Shown here: one piece after another, positions 49,401-62,320 of the stretch
How positions within the stretch are numbered: the stretch's first letter is position 1
How the letters are laid out: the number at the start of each line of letters is the position of its first letter
Position numbers and translations under genes: made by a program
DNA from: Lateolabrax maculatus
Lineage: Eukaryota > Chordata > Actinopteri > Acropomatiformes > Lateolabracidae
Direction: 5' to 3'
Assembly (NCBI GenBank): GCA_031216445.1
Contig: CM062214.1
Span: forward strand, 19,893,001 to 19,957,000
DNA length: 64,000 nt
The notes under the pieces: generated by a model
What the model was told of the DNA's origin: nothing
Databases searched by the model: none
What the model saw: only the letters and a program-made list of their open reading frames with translations

Positions 49401-51425
49401 GCAGATTTTTGTTTTTTTACTTAAACACGTAACAATAATAATGCATATGTTAATTTTATATATACATGAAGGTAGTTTAAGGAAACAACAACATGTTTTT
49501 GTGATGAGATGTTTGGTGGATGATTTTTTACTTAAGAGATAAATAAACAATGCAGTCTGTAGACATCTGTGAATACATATCGTGAGAAATTGCCCAGTTG
49601 TTGGCCATAACCAAAGCCATGCTTGAGTTATCATTCTTTGCTCCTGCATCTTGGACTCTTGAATGTCAACGTGTAAAATGATTGTAGGTTGCAAATGATT
49701 CATTATCACCGTGGGTAAAGACAGAGCACATAAAATGATGTTGATAGTGCTCCATCCATCTTAACAAATGTGCTCAGATCCTGTGCTAAACTGCAGCCTC
49801 AAGTATGAATATAAATACTCCATAAGCTTTGTTTAAGTTGTCTGCTGAGCTGTTTATGCTGAACTCAGTGATGTCATTTAGCTTCAGTTGACAATTGGTG
49901 GTGTCCCCACTTCAGAGTGTGACACTGCACTTCCTGGTTATCTGATTAAACCCAGCCATTTCTGCATCTCTTTGAACGCTGCCTGAACTCTGTCCACCTA
50001 ATCAGGGCTTTGGGGGTTCTTAATGATATCTATATTTCTTTGAGCTCAGGGCTATAAAACTGCCATCTATGGTAATGTAAATACATAACAGTCTCCAATA
50101 TTCCCAATGAGATTTCATTTCTCCAGGATGCACAGTGTGTTAGTCCTGTAGGATCTACTCAGAGGCAGCTTCTCCATGCCTTATATTTCATGGGGCAAAC
50201 AGTGTATTATAGTCCTCCTACTGTGCCCCAGGTTTGACGCTGTTGTTGTCATTAATTCTGGGCTCAGCGTAGTGTTGCTACGACCCATTAAAAACCCACA
50301 CCTCCATCTTGGCTCTGTGGTGATGCATTGCTCTACACTTCTCATTAATAACTCCCACTGCATATAGCTTGGTGGTGGAAGAGAGGGGGAAAGTGGGCCG
50401 CAACAGATGAAGCCTGCAGTTGCTGGTCCATGTAGGCACAAGGAAGCAAAAGTAATAAATAGTACAACATTGGAGGGACCGTTAGACCACCTGCATTGGC
50501 TAATCACTGTGATAATCCAACAGTTGTCCTAAAACAATATCCATCTAACAGCAGCTGTTTCTACTGATGCTGCTGAGAAATGGTTTCCTAGTATTTAACG
50601 GGGTGTAAAAAGGTTCTGAAGGTATTACTCTGCATTAACCTTTTAGAAGGAGCAAAAGAAGTTGAAAGATTGTGGTAAATTAGTGGAAATGATTAGTGGG
50701 TAACTATTGTTTGGGGTACTGTGTGGAGAAAGAGTCCCACTGTTTTTCAGAGAGAACCCAGTTTTGTTACCCTTGTTGCTTTCATTATTTTGTGTGGGAG
50801 TTTCTCAAATTGTTAATTTTCCATTAAATACAGATACATGTAAGTATATCTAGCTTAGTGTCGAGTTAGTCTAACTTCCAATTGTAAGTAAAACCCAAAG
50901 AATCATTGTTGAAACCTAGTCTTGTTCATGAGGTTAGTAACAAAGTTGGTGACACCGAGAGACAATTAATATGTAATTTCTAAGTGATGGAGCCACTATA
51001 GCAATAGTACAATAATTAAAAACAGTCAATAATAGTTCTGTCAGATAAATATTAGGCCTAGAGGATTTAGAAGCATTTATTGCATAAATTATTGATTTAT
51101 TTGGCAATATGGCTCTGATCCTAAGGGTACTCCCCAAATCATGCTGTAAAGACATTTTTGCAATGATATTGGGTTGCATTGCCCTTTAAAATCTTTTGCT
51201 GGGCTTTTATACAGCTTGTCGCTCAGGAGCACCTCAACAGCTGCCAGTATCTCTGCTCTTAACATTTAAATTGTGTTAGAAAAGGGAGAGCGATGATTGT
51301 TCATGAAACATTCATTCTGCCAGATCTCAGAGCTATGAAGTGTTCCAGTTCAATACTGCATACCATTAAAATGACTCATTTTATGAGTATAGCAGTGTAA
51401 AAGCACAGCAGTTGAATACAGAATT
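49401..51425. other. Gene-poor stretch, no exon recognised
   Basis: AT-rich. No exon, structured RNA or complete mobile element was recognised. Confidence 0.4.
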
Positions 51426-51492
51426 ATAACTGGAGTAAAATTCCTTGTATGTGAACACATACAAGGCCAATAAAGCTGATTCTGATTCAGAA
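51426..51492 (+). mobile_element. L2-type LINE 3' tail with stem-loop
   Basis: CCTTGTATGTG (51443-51453) and CACATACAAGG (51456-51466) form a perfect 11-bp stem with a two-base loop, followed by GCCAATAAAGCTGATTCTGA. This is the hairpin plus short tandem end characteristic of fish L2-clade LINE 3' ends, which the element's own reverse transcriptase recognises. Upstream ORF sequence is not recognisable, so the copy is very short. Confidence 0.75.
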
Positions 51493-54400
51493 ATTATTTT
51501 CCCCTTGACTTTTTTATGTTTTGGTAATTTTTTTGTGTTGTAGGCCTAAACCCTACAGACAAGCACATTTGACTTAATATGTCAATATTTGGCCATTACT
51601 GTAGGGTTTAAACTTGACAATTATTGCATATTTGTAAATTATTCCAAAAGGGCTTTTTTTCCTCTAACATAAATCCCAATATGTACTTCAATGTCAGTTA
51701 AATGCATAATAACGGCTTTGCATCTAAGCCAAACTGTCACATCCCCAATCATGTTCACTCAACTTGGGTCATACATTTAGTACAGGATAGTATTAAAATT
51801 TTATTATTTAGCATTTTCAATCCTGTTTCTCACAAAATATTCTTTATTTTGCAGCTTTAATACGTAATATCCTGAAATTAGCTTGTGTCTTCCAATACCC
51901 TGTTACTTGAAAACAACGCCCTCTGTAAGAATAATAGACTAATCCATTGATCACATGACTTTCAACTCGACTTTAAGAAAAGTGGTACAGTACATCATAT
52001 CATATCATGTAGTGGCTGAGCTGATTTTTCTTTTGATTGTTGTTGGCACATACACAACAATGCGGTATGCTGTTGATATAATTATGATATTCTTCATATC
52101 ATAATTAGATCTAAACAGCTGAGCTGGGTCGTTGCCAAGATGCCGAGCCTAGACGCCAAATATCAAAACTGTATATACTCTGTAGTGTTATGATACGTAA
52201 ATCCAGTTTAAACAACTTGAACATCTGGTATATTAAGACAGTATTGTGTTTTCCATTGGTTTGGCTGTACTCCAGCACATTGGATTTCCAACTACTGTAA
52301 ATAAATATAAAACCTTTTATATTTGACTAATAGGAAATCCATCCCACTCAATATTTACTTAATTACTAATTTTGGGGGGTTTATATTTTCAAACTCACAA
52401 TACAACTTCATTAATGGATTTATTAACTTGCCAAAGTAATCTGAAAATAAAAATTTCTCTGAGGGCATCTACCATTCCAAATAAAAGGCTGAATCATGTC
52501 CTGCAGCCTAAAACCCTGTCTGCAGTAAAATATTCCGAATCACAATTTTGTCCTTGGCACTGATTTTCGCTACTGTTTAAATTTGCAGTGAATAAATACT
52601 GCACCCGGTACATGCTATGATCAGTTACACACACACATCAGTGATGAAATAATTATTAAAGAAAAAATAATTTAACAATGGAGGTTTTGTTTACGATTTT
52701 TCTTTTAGGTTTTTGGGGCCAAGCCAAATGAAAAAGCACAAGGCTCATATGGTGAAGATAACAAAAATCTGAACAGTGTGCAGTGCTGCTTGTAGGAAAA
52801 GATAAAGCTCTAAACTTTGTTTCACATCCCAGTTGTTTTGGATGGTAATCTCTCCACCATATTGTGTTCCCATTATCTTTATCTCTGCCTGGATCACTTG
52901 GGAAAGCTTACCTGTTTCAGCTTATCCCGTATTTGTTCGAATGCAGTTTTGTCAGTTGCTCTAACTGAAGCTGGGAGTTTTCTTTGTGCTAATCACGAGC
53001 ATGTGTCACTCGCCACCAGGGTGACTGGGAACCTCCATAGCAAAGCAATTTGGCACACAACAGCTCCTGGAATTAACAGTGAATTAAGTGGCACTGCCAG
53101 GACTCCTTGGTGGCTTCATCACACAGTCACTTGGTGGGCTACACAGATGCTTCCTCATTAATTCAAATTATTCTGACAAGGCCAGTTTGTATCGCTTTAT
53201 TTTGATATTTGACTCTCAACATCCACTGACATTCAACAGATAATTCAGTATATTAGGTATCAAATAGAATAATTTTATAAGGTTGTCAGTTAGGTGGGCA
53301 CTTTAACACACATTAAGCAGACTGTGTAATTGACTGTTCGCTAAGTCCGCCCCCCTGAGTTATCACTGCCATGCTTCTTTCACCTTTGTTCAGGCACCAC
53401 CCTCCAAGCTCTTTAAATGTATCTCTCTTAGACCGGCCCCATTCACACCATCTTGCATGCGAAGGAATCCAAAGTTTGACAGGCCACTTGTGCCTAGTTA
53501 TGTTTGAAAAGTGCTGTTTGAGCTAATTTATGTCTTTTACTTGTAAAATAATTGTAAGGTAGCTGAAGTCGTATTTACAGTAAAACACCAATTTCATAAT
53601 AACAGTTACTGTAGTTAATTACACGTTGTGTGTTGAGACGAAAGTTATGAAAGAAAAAAGACAGAAATACTCTCTCCAGCTGATCATGCTGGTATTCAGG
53701 AAATTTCCTACAAGGCCTGTTTTTTTTTCATGGACTTTTAGATGGAGTGTTTGAGTTTGAGAGGATCCTGAGTCTCTGATGAGGAGCTCGCAGCTAGACA
53801 TTATATCTCCTGCAAGCAGGGAGTGACGAATTTGTGAGTTTTTTGCTTAGGAGATTTAAAGAGTGTGGATTTAAACTTATGACTTGCAGAGATGGAAATG
53901 TACTTTTTGCCCTCCTTTTACCTCTAGCTTTTAAAAATGAAACTATGAGGATGCTCCACCAGTTGTCTGTGAAGATCAGCTGAAGTACGGACATCTGGGG
54001 AGAGTTCCTCTGCAATTCTCTGTGAGCTGTTTGCTTTTTCCCGTACACAGCTAACACTTTCTGGAGTGCCACCACTTATGGCTGATGGTTGGATCAGCAC
54101 CTATTGTAAGTGTGAACGTCCAGACATCTCGCTCCATCTGTTAGGAGGGAACGGTGATTATTAGCCTGTGATTGGGGTTCTTAAAAAAAAAAGCCACGTG
54201 TTTAAAGATGAGCCGTCAAGATGGAAGGATTTATGCGCCTGTATGAGGTGAGACGAGGTCAGAGTGTTGTGTGTGCCTTACAAAAATAGTAACCGTATAT
54301 CATCCCCCTCCCCCCTAAAAGAAAGAATAAAAGGATCACTGACCACTTGAAATCTATTTTCTCCCGACCAAACCCAGTTGCTCTAGAAATAACAGTGGTC

Positions 54401-55400
54401 CTGTTTGTTTGATAGTGATGATAGCAGTGGTAAGAATCAGATAACAAGCAAGGGCGCCGATACAGCCTCCTCGTCTGCCACTGATCCCTCTAACTTTTCC
54501 CGTATTTCTCATCCCCAGAGCATAACTGTCGTCCGTGGCCCAAGCTCAGGTTCTTAGCTTAGAAGATCTTCTTTCCCCAAGTGCAGGCTATTCTGGTGTT
54601 TCATCTTTCATCCTCCCTCTGCACAGCTCTGAACTGGACAACCTTTAAGAGAAATGGTGGTAGGGGAGAGGTAGTCAGATTTCACCTCTGCTTTTATGGT
54701 AAGTGGATACAATTATGTGTAGTTTTCTCTATGGACGTCCGTTATAGTATCTTTGTATGTGTGACCTAAAGATATTAATTTCTCTTATAAAATGTAGCGT
54801 TGGAAACAAACCAGTGATGAACAGGATCATGTGTATCATCTTTTTAGAATGATTCTTTGGCTTTTAATTTTATCGTAAAGATCTTTACAGAGTGAGAAAT
54901 GTGAGATGTCTTTTAATGACTAAGCCAAATGTCATCCATCTAGCCTGATAGCCTTCAAGGATGAAAGATTACTGATTTAAATTAATCATCACTGTCGTCA
55001 TCATCACCACAACCATCAACAACAGCATCATCATCATCATCAACATGACCTCCAAAGCTTCTTAATTGTAAAGCTAGTTGAAAAGTGCATGCTTGTATTA
55101 AAATTGTATCAGTATCGTAGTCTAACTGCTTAACCAACTAAAGCAACCGGTAGTGTTTTAACTTTGTCCACATACCTGATCAAAAATATCATAATAACAG
55201 TTTTCTACCTTGTTCATTAACAACAAAGCAATATCTGCCACTACATTGCCTGTGTTCAACCTCACCCCTTGAGGTCTTTCTATTGAACAAACTGTATTTA
55301 TTTTGCTGTTTGTAATTCTCCTTTTTAATGCATGAAAATCTTTCAAGGATCTGTTTTGTGTGCAGACCAAAACAGTCCAACAGATCGTAGCATAACAGTC
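51493..55400. other. Gene-poor stretch, no exon recognised
   Basis: Includes a 12-bp stem palindrome at 52079-52107 and a short CAT trinucleotide tract near 55020-55045. The 114-codon plus frame at 52817-53161 has no family resemblance. 53330-53480 is more GC-rich than its surroundings, without a clear feature. Confidence 0.4.
52079..52107. repeat. 12-bp perfect inverted repeat
   Basis: TAATTATGATAT and its exact reverse complement flank a five-base TCTTC loop. Each arm contains an ATTA homeodomain core. Confidence 0.85.
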
Positions 55401-55429
55401 TCACTTATTTACATAATGTGTAAAATGCA

Positions 55430-55530
55430 CCAGAGAAGAGAAAGTACTCGAGCACATTGATTCATTTACAACTTTTAATGGTGGAAATGTTTCGACTATA
55501 GTTTCTTCATCAGAGTAAAGAAAGTGTGGC
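55430..55530 (-). mobile_element. Possible Penelope-like or other retroelement end fragment
   Basis: On the minus strand the block reads CTGATGAAGAAACTATAGTC, then GAAACATTTCC and a TTGTAAATGAATC run. A GATGAAG...GTCGAAACGTTTC phrase recurs in many dispersed fish sequences, and I associate it with Penelope-like elements. The family assignment is from memory of the pattern and is weak. Confidence 0.3.
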
Positions 55531-57865
55531 CTGCAGTGTGCTCCGGTCCACTCTACTCTTGTGGAGTTTCCTGACCTTGATTGAAGAAGCAGCTCGTTCA
55601 GCTGCACATTGATGGAAGTGTGGAAATCCCTCTTCCTGTCAAATGCAGCTTGCAGCCCCTGGTCAGACTCAACCCTGGGAGCGAAAAAAAAAAGATAAAG
55701 TAGGTGTTCTAAGTCAGCACTGATGGGTGAATTTTCTCATGCTTAGCACCATGACATTACTTCAAGGGTAACATTATATCACAAAGATAATGCACAGTAA
55801 TGATTGTCTTGCACTGGCCTTGTACAATGAGGGGAGAGCTGTGTAGCCCACAGCTTTACTTCGAATGAGTGAAATAAATATATAAATCTCCAAATCAATT
55901 TCCTTCAGAAGTGTATGTCACACCTTTCATCACACTCCATCTCTGACCTCAGAAATGAAAGTGAGTGATCCCACTTACATGAACGTGACAAGTGTGTGAG
56001 ACCTGTCTTTTTGACATCTCCTCTTTTCTTAAAGCTGTACATAATACTGTGTATGATTGGTTATGTCTGTGACCCTGTGTATGCTTTACATTCACAATTC
56101 CCCACATTTGTCTGAAAAAGCATATTCAGGACAGTTTGAAGCATCAGTACATGACTTCACAGAGAGGTATTAGGAACAACAAAGATGAATGAGTAATGAC
56201 TTGGTAAGCAGGTGGCAGAAGTAATCTTAAATGAGACAAAAAGGTGCATAATGTAGTTGCACCTTTAATTTCACAGCCGTTCAGGCTGATTGCTTTGTGT
56301 TGTATCTAGCAGCGATTTTATCAGAGATGTGGAAGTCTTTCTCTTTGAGTCTGCAGCCCATTCTGCAGAGTAAAAACCTGATCCTACTTTTTGTTTTGTT
56401 TTTTGTCCCCTGGTGCAGCTGGCGGTTGCTTTGTATGCATTTTTGCTGGCTATAGGTCACTTCAAGGAGTCAGGTCAATTCCCCCTTTTGTCCTGGCGGT
56501 TGTAGTGACACCAGAGCTCTCAACCATCTTTGATGAACTGATGAACACTTTGTCTGAACAGTGACTGAGTTAAGTCTGAAGACATTATACTAACACATAA
56601 CACATGTTAAATAGACCAGTTTAAATAGCTTAGTGCCTCAGTAAGTGGATCACAGCACAGCTGGTTTGAAACAACAGTTACAACACGGCAGCAGAGTGAT
56701 AATGACATACATGCAGTAGTAAATATTGCTTCGATTTGCTGATATCATTAAATTGACTGGGATGTCATCTGTACCACTGTATTAGGTTAGTAAGGTCTTT
56801 AGGGGAGTCCTGAAACATTCTGCATGTTGAGTGTAACCACCCAGAAAGTAATGGTAGTACAACCAGCAACCTCTAAATGGTGTCTTGCAAATTCTGCAGA
56901 GACCACATGTCAAGCCGTATCTTTGACACTTTGAGCAACAGATCTCTAGGTATTTCCCTCACACTTTCACATTTTCCTTATGCACTGAATCTGTTAAAAA
57001 AAAAAAATGGGGCCAGTCTCCCGGCACACGGTGCTCCAGAAATACCTGCAGGTGATAACTAGCTGAGGTTTTGTAGCAGGTGTCCTGTCACCTTCGCCAT
57101 TATGTACGCATCATACCTGTGGGTGGAGGTGGTAATTAACTGTTGCTTTGCCATTTTTAGAACGTTGCCATGACAGCTCTCTGTGTGTCTTTCTTGTCAC
57201 CTTTATTTTCTCAATTAACTGTCACCTACTTCCAGTCTCTCTTTCTGTTTGTGCCTCCAGCTATGTGTTATTAAATTTGTTTCTCTTTCTATTCTTTATT
57301 TAATGTATTTAGCGTGTAGTGTTTCCATAACATGTAGTATGAAATTCAGTCGACACAGAATCCTCTCACCTTATATACCTGCTGCGTGTGTGTGTGTGTG
57401 TGTGTTTGTGTGCGTGTTCATGAGTGTGGGGTGGTCCTGACGGGCTGACAGTGCCATCCATCATGGTCAGATCAGGTCATAGACTCTGCCCAGTGGGCTG
57501 TGGCCTGCAGGTAACAGCAGCTGCAGCACAGTGTCTCAGCTGTCATCCATCTACAAGTGCTGTCCACGTCTGTCTGCTGCAGTTCGCAGGATATTGCTGT
57601 AAATAAAATGACGGCTCGTTCTGTGCTCCAAGCCTGCATATAAAAGCAAGTTTGTGGCTTGATTGACGCTGATATCCAGGTCTGTGGAGGATAAATTACA
57701 GTCTAGTAGGTCAGCAGTTTTTCTTGAGTTGGTGCCTCAATATGTGTATTCACCGCTTTTTGAGTTCTTATCACAGTACGTTTTAAACAAGTTGTTGTGT
57801 TATAGTTCTTTTTACAAAGTCTTACCTTGTTGAATAAGGATAATTTTATAGTTGTGCCTCTGTCA
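55531..57865. other. Gene-poor stretch, no exon recognised
   Basis: Contains a (GT)n tract at 57385-57402 and a poly-A run near 56996-57007. No family resemblance was found in the open frames. Confidence 0.4.
57385..57402. repeat. (GT)n microsatellite
   Basis: Nine GT units followed by a TTTGTGTGCGTG variant stretch. Confidence 0.9.
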
Positions 57866-57877
57866 TGTATTCAAAAA

Positions 57878-58230
57878 AGCTGAAGCGATTAGTAAATTAA
57901 TTTAATAGTTGATGGACAGAAAATTAATCAGCAACTATTTTGATAGTTGATTAATCTTTTAAGTGATGTATCAAACAAAAATGAAAACATTGTCTGGTTG
58001 CAGAGTATTTGTTGCTTTTCTCTGTTTGATATCATTGTAAACTGGATATCTTTGCATTTTGGATTATTGATCATACAAAAAAAAGAATTTGTCACCTTGG
58101 GCTCTTGGAAACTGTGATGGACAGTTTTATTACTTTTCTTACCTTTTGTGGACTAAACTACACTATTTAGTTATTCAGTACTTGATGAACTAATCAGCAG
58201 ATTAATCAATAATACAAATCAAACCAAATC
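57878..58230. mobile_element. Non-autonomous DNA transposon copy (ATTAATC-rich family)
   Basis: The left end has AGCGATTAGTAAATTAATTT, ATTAATCAGCAACTATTTTG and GATTAATCTTTTAAG. A middle part includes TTTGATATCATTGTAAACTG and CACCTTGGGCTCTTGGAAAC. The right end has AACTAATCAGCAGATTAATC. This order matches a very common fish DNA transposon repeat with ATTAATCG-type inverted ends. The copy is nearly full length, about 350 bases, with no coding capacity. Confidence 0.7.
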
Positions 58231-59375
58231 ATAACCACTGACAATACACAAGCATTTATAATCCTGTATATAAAAGTAACACTTTTAGAATAAACATGAA
58301 CAACTAGTAGCCCTACTTTAAATACTACTTTTTGTAAAGCCTGTTTTTCTTTCTTGAGACATATTTGAGACCATAGTTTGTGGTTTTGTTGTACTGCATT
58401 GTAACATGTACCTAATATTATAAACTCCTGTAGGTTGACCTTACAATAAGATCAATCAAGAAAAACAGTACCACAAATTACAGTCTCAGAAATTAAGCTT
58501 CAAAATACCTCTGTTTTCTGGAGGATAAAAAAAACAAAACATAGTAGTCTTTATATAAGGAGTATTTATTTCAGTTCTATTGATTGAAATGTACAGGTGT
58601 TGCTTTTAATGTGTGCATCCCCTGTAGTTGTCACATTAAAATGATGATTCTCCTCCCTAGTACACTGCCACTCATCTCTGACAAATGGAGTGATAAAATG
58701 AAATGGCTGCCCGTGGTGAAATATTTAATAACCAAGATAGCAAATATTAATGTTTGAAAGTAGAAGTGCGATATCATCTAAAGGTGAGCGTTAGTTTAAG
58801 AGGGAGATGACGTTTGAGTGATGATGTCTGAGGTCTGCGAAAGCTCTTCTCTGTGTCTTTTATTGCACTGGAGATGGAGAACAGAGAGGATGGAGAACAG
58901 GCGTGCCAACATTAACATGCTACTGTAAATCAGTCATGATTCTCCCTTTTTTTGGGGCCCATTTTGAGGTTTTCAACACCTAACAATATCTGATTGTTTC
59001 TCCTATATTCACTCTTCAACTAGTTGCTTAGGCAGGACTTGATGTTACAGTCATATATTGTGCTAAAATGGAGAGTGATCAAACACAAGTCCAGCTCAGA
59101 TGTCAGAAGAATGATATAACAGCATAAAAATGGTGGTTGCACAGGACATCAAGCCTATGGTGTGATAAATCTGCAGGACCATTAGACAGACAGCACTATA
59201 GCCAATCTAAATGTTTCAAGGTTGTGAGGGCATGAATGTCTCTGAGATGATCAACTTGGCCATCATGGATGTTTTATTGAATTTGGCACGCAGCAACTAC
59301 ACAATAAGCCACTTACCTCACAGCATGCAGACTCTCAATTCTGCACCTTTAAAAAGACGTGTGTGTCGTTTCCAG
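58231..59375. other. Gene-poor stretch, no exon recognised
   Basis: AT-rich. No exon or repeat family was recognised. Confidence 0.4.
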
Positions 59376-59425
59376 TGGAGCTAAACAATTGGTTAATTGA
59401 CAGAAAATGAATTGATAATACTATG
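59376..59425. mobile_element. Short end fragment of the ATTAATC-type transposon
   Basis: GAGCTAAACAATTGGTTAAT followed by TGACAGAAAATGAATTGATAAT repeats the terminal pattern of the element at 57878-58230. Only the end is present. Confidence 0.4.
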
Positions 59426-59974
59426 TATTTAAAATATGAAAATAGCACCATTCTGTCAAAGTCTCTGAGAATTAATAATAATACCTTTATTTATGTCACA
59501 CTTTACATACAATAAAAACAAGGAATAGGCATAAAAAATTATATACCTCTTTGTTTTACAGTCTGAAATTGGAAATGGAAAAAAACACTTAATTGAGAAC
59601 AGATTGTAGCCAGTGTTTCGGAGGACCAATGTTGGCTGTAATATACACACGTGATGGGCAGGCCAGATATGAGGGATTTGCCCGTACCACAGGCAGGCTT
59701 AGAGCTGCAGCCTATTAGGTTTTCATTGATGTGTCCAACGATTCAATAAAAGATAAGATGCCCAGATCCAAAGCAGTACTCGCTTACCTTCTTCTGTGTC
59801 CTTGGCACAGGCTAATTCTCACTGATGGTGGCATATTTATGGTGTGAAACACAAGTTGACAGCCAGGGTACAGAATTCATCTTTTACTTTTGAATTATGT
59901 GTATTCTATGTGGAATCAATGAGAGAAAACTGCTTCATGACTGTACTGGATTATTAACGGCATGGCTCTATGGA

Positions 59975-60080
59975 AGGCAACATCGGTCGGTCCATCACTT
60001 TGGTTCAGACTAAAATATCTGAAAGATTTGATGGATGGACATGAAATGTGGCACAGATGTTCATGGTGCCCAGAATACAA
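59975..60080 (+). mobile_element. Dispersed fish repeat fragment
   Basis: GGTCGGTCCATCACTTTGGT, CAGACTAAAATATCTGAAAG, GATGGATGGACATGAAATG and TTCATGGTGCCCAGA follow the order of a very common dispersed fish repeat. I cannot assign its class. It runs into the TG microsatellite at 60099. Confidence 0.5.
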
Positions 60081-60090
60081 AAACTTTTTG

Positions 60091-60132
<42 letters not shown>

Positions 60133-60133
60133 C
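60091..60133. repeat. (TG)n microsatellite with TA-rich flanks
   Basis: A central TG tract at 60099-60125, flanked by TATATA on both sides in mirror-like order. Confidence 0.9.
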
Positions 60134-61962
60134 ATAACTTAACATATAATGCAATAGATGATTATTTGTCCATACTTTTTGCACATTACCATGCCCATTT
60201 TTACAAGCACGCAGTCATTACATGTCTCCAGAAGCATACAATCATGTGCCAGTAGCCACTAAAATACACACACAGTCATAACCACTGACATTTTCCTTTT
60301 AATTCATATGTAAATTGCTCAAGCCTGATTGAGTCAGGATTAAGATAATGAAATTAAACCGCAAATGTTCAGAAGTGGTTGTAGGCTTTGGGAGGAGAGT
60401 GAAAGACACCTGAGGGAGTTTGTTACCATCAATGTCTGGGTCTGTCGATGTAACAGTACTTCCTGGTCTTGTGTTTTAGTCATTTAACATTGTTATATAC
60501 TTAAGGCCTTCTTTGAAACTAATATTTCCCGCTGCACAGTCACATCCCAATTACAGACTCTGTCACTGCCTCTCTATGGAGATCTGCAGTGTAGTCAGTC
60601 AGTAACTTGTTAACTAGTCCATGATCCAATATCCTCTCTGTAGTTGTGCCTAACTCTCAAATACAAGTACGCCCACACTATGTAATGATCATAACAGCAT
60701 GTCATACCAAGACCAGCTGTTCTGCTGCAGTGGATATTATGTTAGAACCGGTGGCTTCTCTGTTTTGATGGATTTGCCGGCTGCATAATTTCAAATGTCT
60801 TCATTGGTCTCCTGATACAAGTGCAGCTTACTTCAGGCAAACAGCTCCAACTACTCACAACGGCTCCTGAGCAAATAGGAAGGCAATAACATTATATAAG
60901 CGAGCAATGATGAGTTAATGACAACAATCTAATTATATTTTAATTCACCCTAAAATACGCCAACAATCAATGAATAATTTCCTGTTGAGATAACCAGCAT
61001 TTATGATGTCTGATAGAGTGTCATTCGCTTTCAGTAGATTAATAGAGCATAATGTGAGTAGAGTCAGGTGTCTGTCTCCGTCTGTCTCTCTGTCGTGTCT
61101 TGATGTCTCATTAGTGGTGTGCTCTAGGATTATTGATCCTGGGAGACGTTAATTACATTATCAAAGCTTGAGTTGTATTTTTCTATAAAGTAAACACAGG
61201 AAATGAGGATCTGAGGCTGATTATGTTAACCGTTTTCAGTCTTGTACTGGCTTGACTCTCTGTCTGACCCCTTAACTATAACTTCTTGGAAAATATTAAT
61301 CGATTAATGTACTGGCAGTAATAAAAACTCATTGCATCTCATTTTATGACCATTTTCCCAGAAGCGATAACTTTTGCTTTCTAACTTCCTGTCTTTTATT
61401 TCCATTATATTAGGGCTTTGCCAAACAGTTATCCGCTTTATCGTCTAATGTGACTATAATGTTTTCAATCAATCATTCAAGCTATGCCTATTACAGTTTC
61501 CAAAACATTCCCTATTCGATGTTTTCTTTTCCTAAACCGACTATGTACCTATCTGATACAAGTCCTGAACTCAAACTCTGTAAACCACAAAGTCTGGAAC
61601 TGATTGGGATCACTTCTATGTACAGTAACATAAAGCTGTAATTTCACATCACTTCCTAATTATAAATCAGGCCTTTCATACACCATCATTCTTTTTAGTC
61701 TTTTAGGCCCTGAGGGCAGACTAAACTTGACTGAACCAAAGAATTTTCTAATGAGCTATACGTAAGAAGTGCTTTTAACCTGGATCAATAACTACTGGCT
61801 GATACTTGATCCATTTAATAAGGTCAGTGCATCCCTAACAGTTTCCCAGAGCCCAAGAGGGGTCTTCAAATTGTTTTTGTCTGACCAACAGTCCAAAACC
61901 CAAGGATCTATAATTTACAAAGACATAAAATAAAAAAAGAAAAAGAAAATAATCACCTTACA

Positions 61963-61965
<3 letters not shown>
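60134..61965. other. Gene-poor stretch, candidate conserved non-coding sequence
   Basis: No exon recognised. 60880-61160 has several TAATTA/ATTAAT homeodomain-type cores in otherwise non-repetitive sequence and reads like vertebrate conserved non-coding DNA. 61790-61840 (CTGATACTTGATCC, then CAGTGCATCCCTAA) looks like another DNA transposon end. Confidence 0.35.

Positions 61966-61968
<3 letters not shown>

Positions 61969-62033
<65 letters not shown>
61969..62033. repeat. (AT)n microsatellite
   Basis: About 32 uninterrupted AT units. It is self-complementary and likely to extrude as a cruciform or be length-variable. Confidence 0.95.
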
Positions 62034-62034
<1 letters not shown>

Positions 62035-62244
62035 TACAACTTTTCCTCTAGTGACACCAGCAAATGAAGGTTTTTTACTTATCCTATAACATATCTCATC
62101 ATCTATCGGAACCTATGTACACACATTCAGTTTTCCCAGACAAAATATCCTATTTACTATTATGCTAAATTATGATTGTGAACATGGGTAAACATTATAC
62201 CCGAACCCTAACATCATAATGTTATATTACCATGTTGCTGCTTG

Positions 62245-62320
62245 ATAAATATATTGATCATCAAAATTGATTTTCTGTTGATAAAATTAATTCATTAACT
62301 AATACTTTCAGCACTAGTTG
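62245..62320. mobile_element. Short end fragment of the ATTAATC-type transposon
   Basis: AAATTGATTTTCTGTTGATA, then ATTAATTCATTAACTAAT and TTTCAGCAC, match the inverse end of the family at 57878-58230, in degraded form. Confidence 0.4.

Noticed and set aside
52817..53161. 114-codon plus-strand frame
   Set aside because: Cysteine- and leucine-rich but without any recognised family or splice support.
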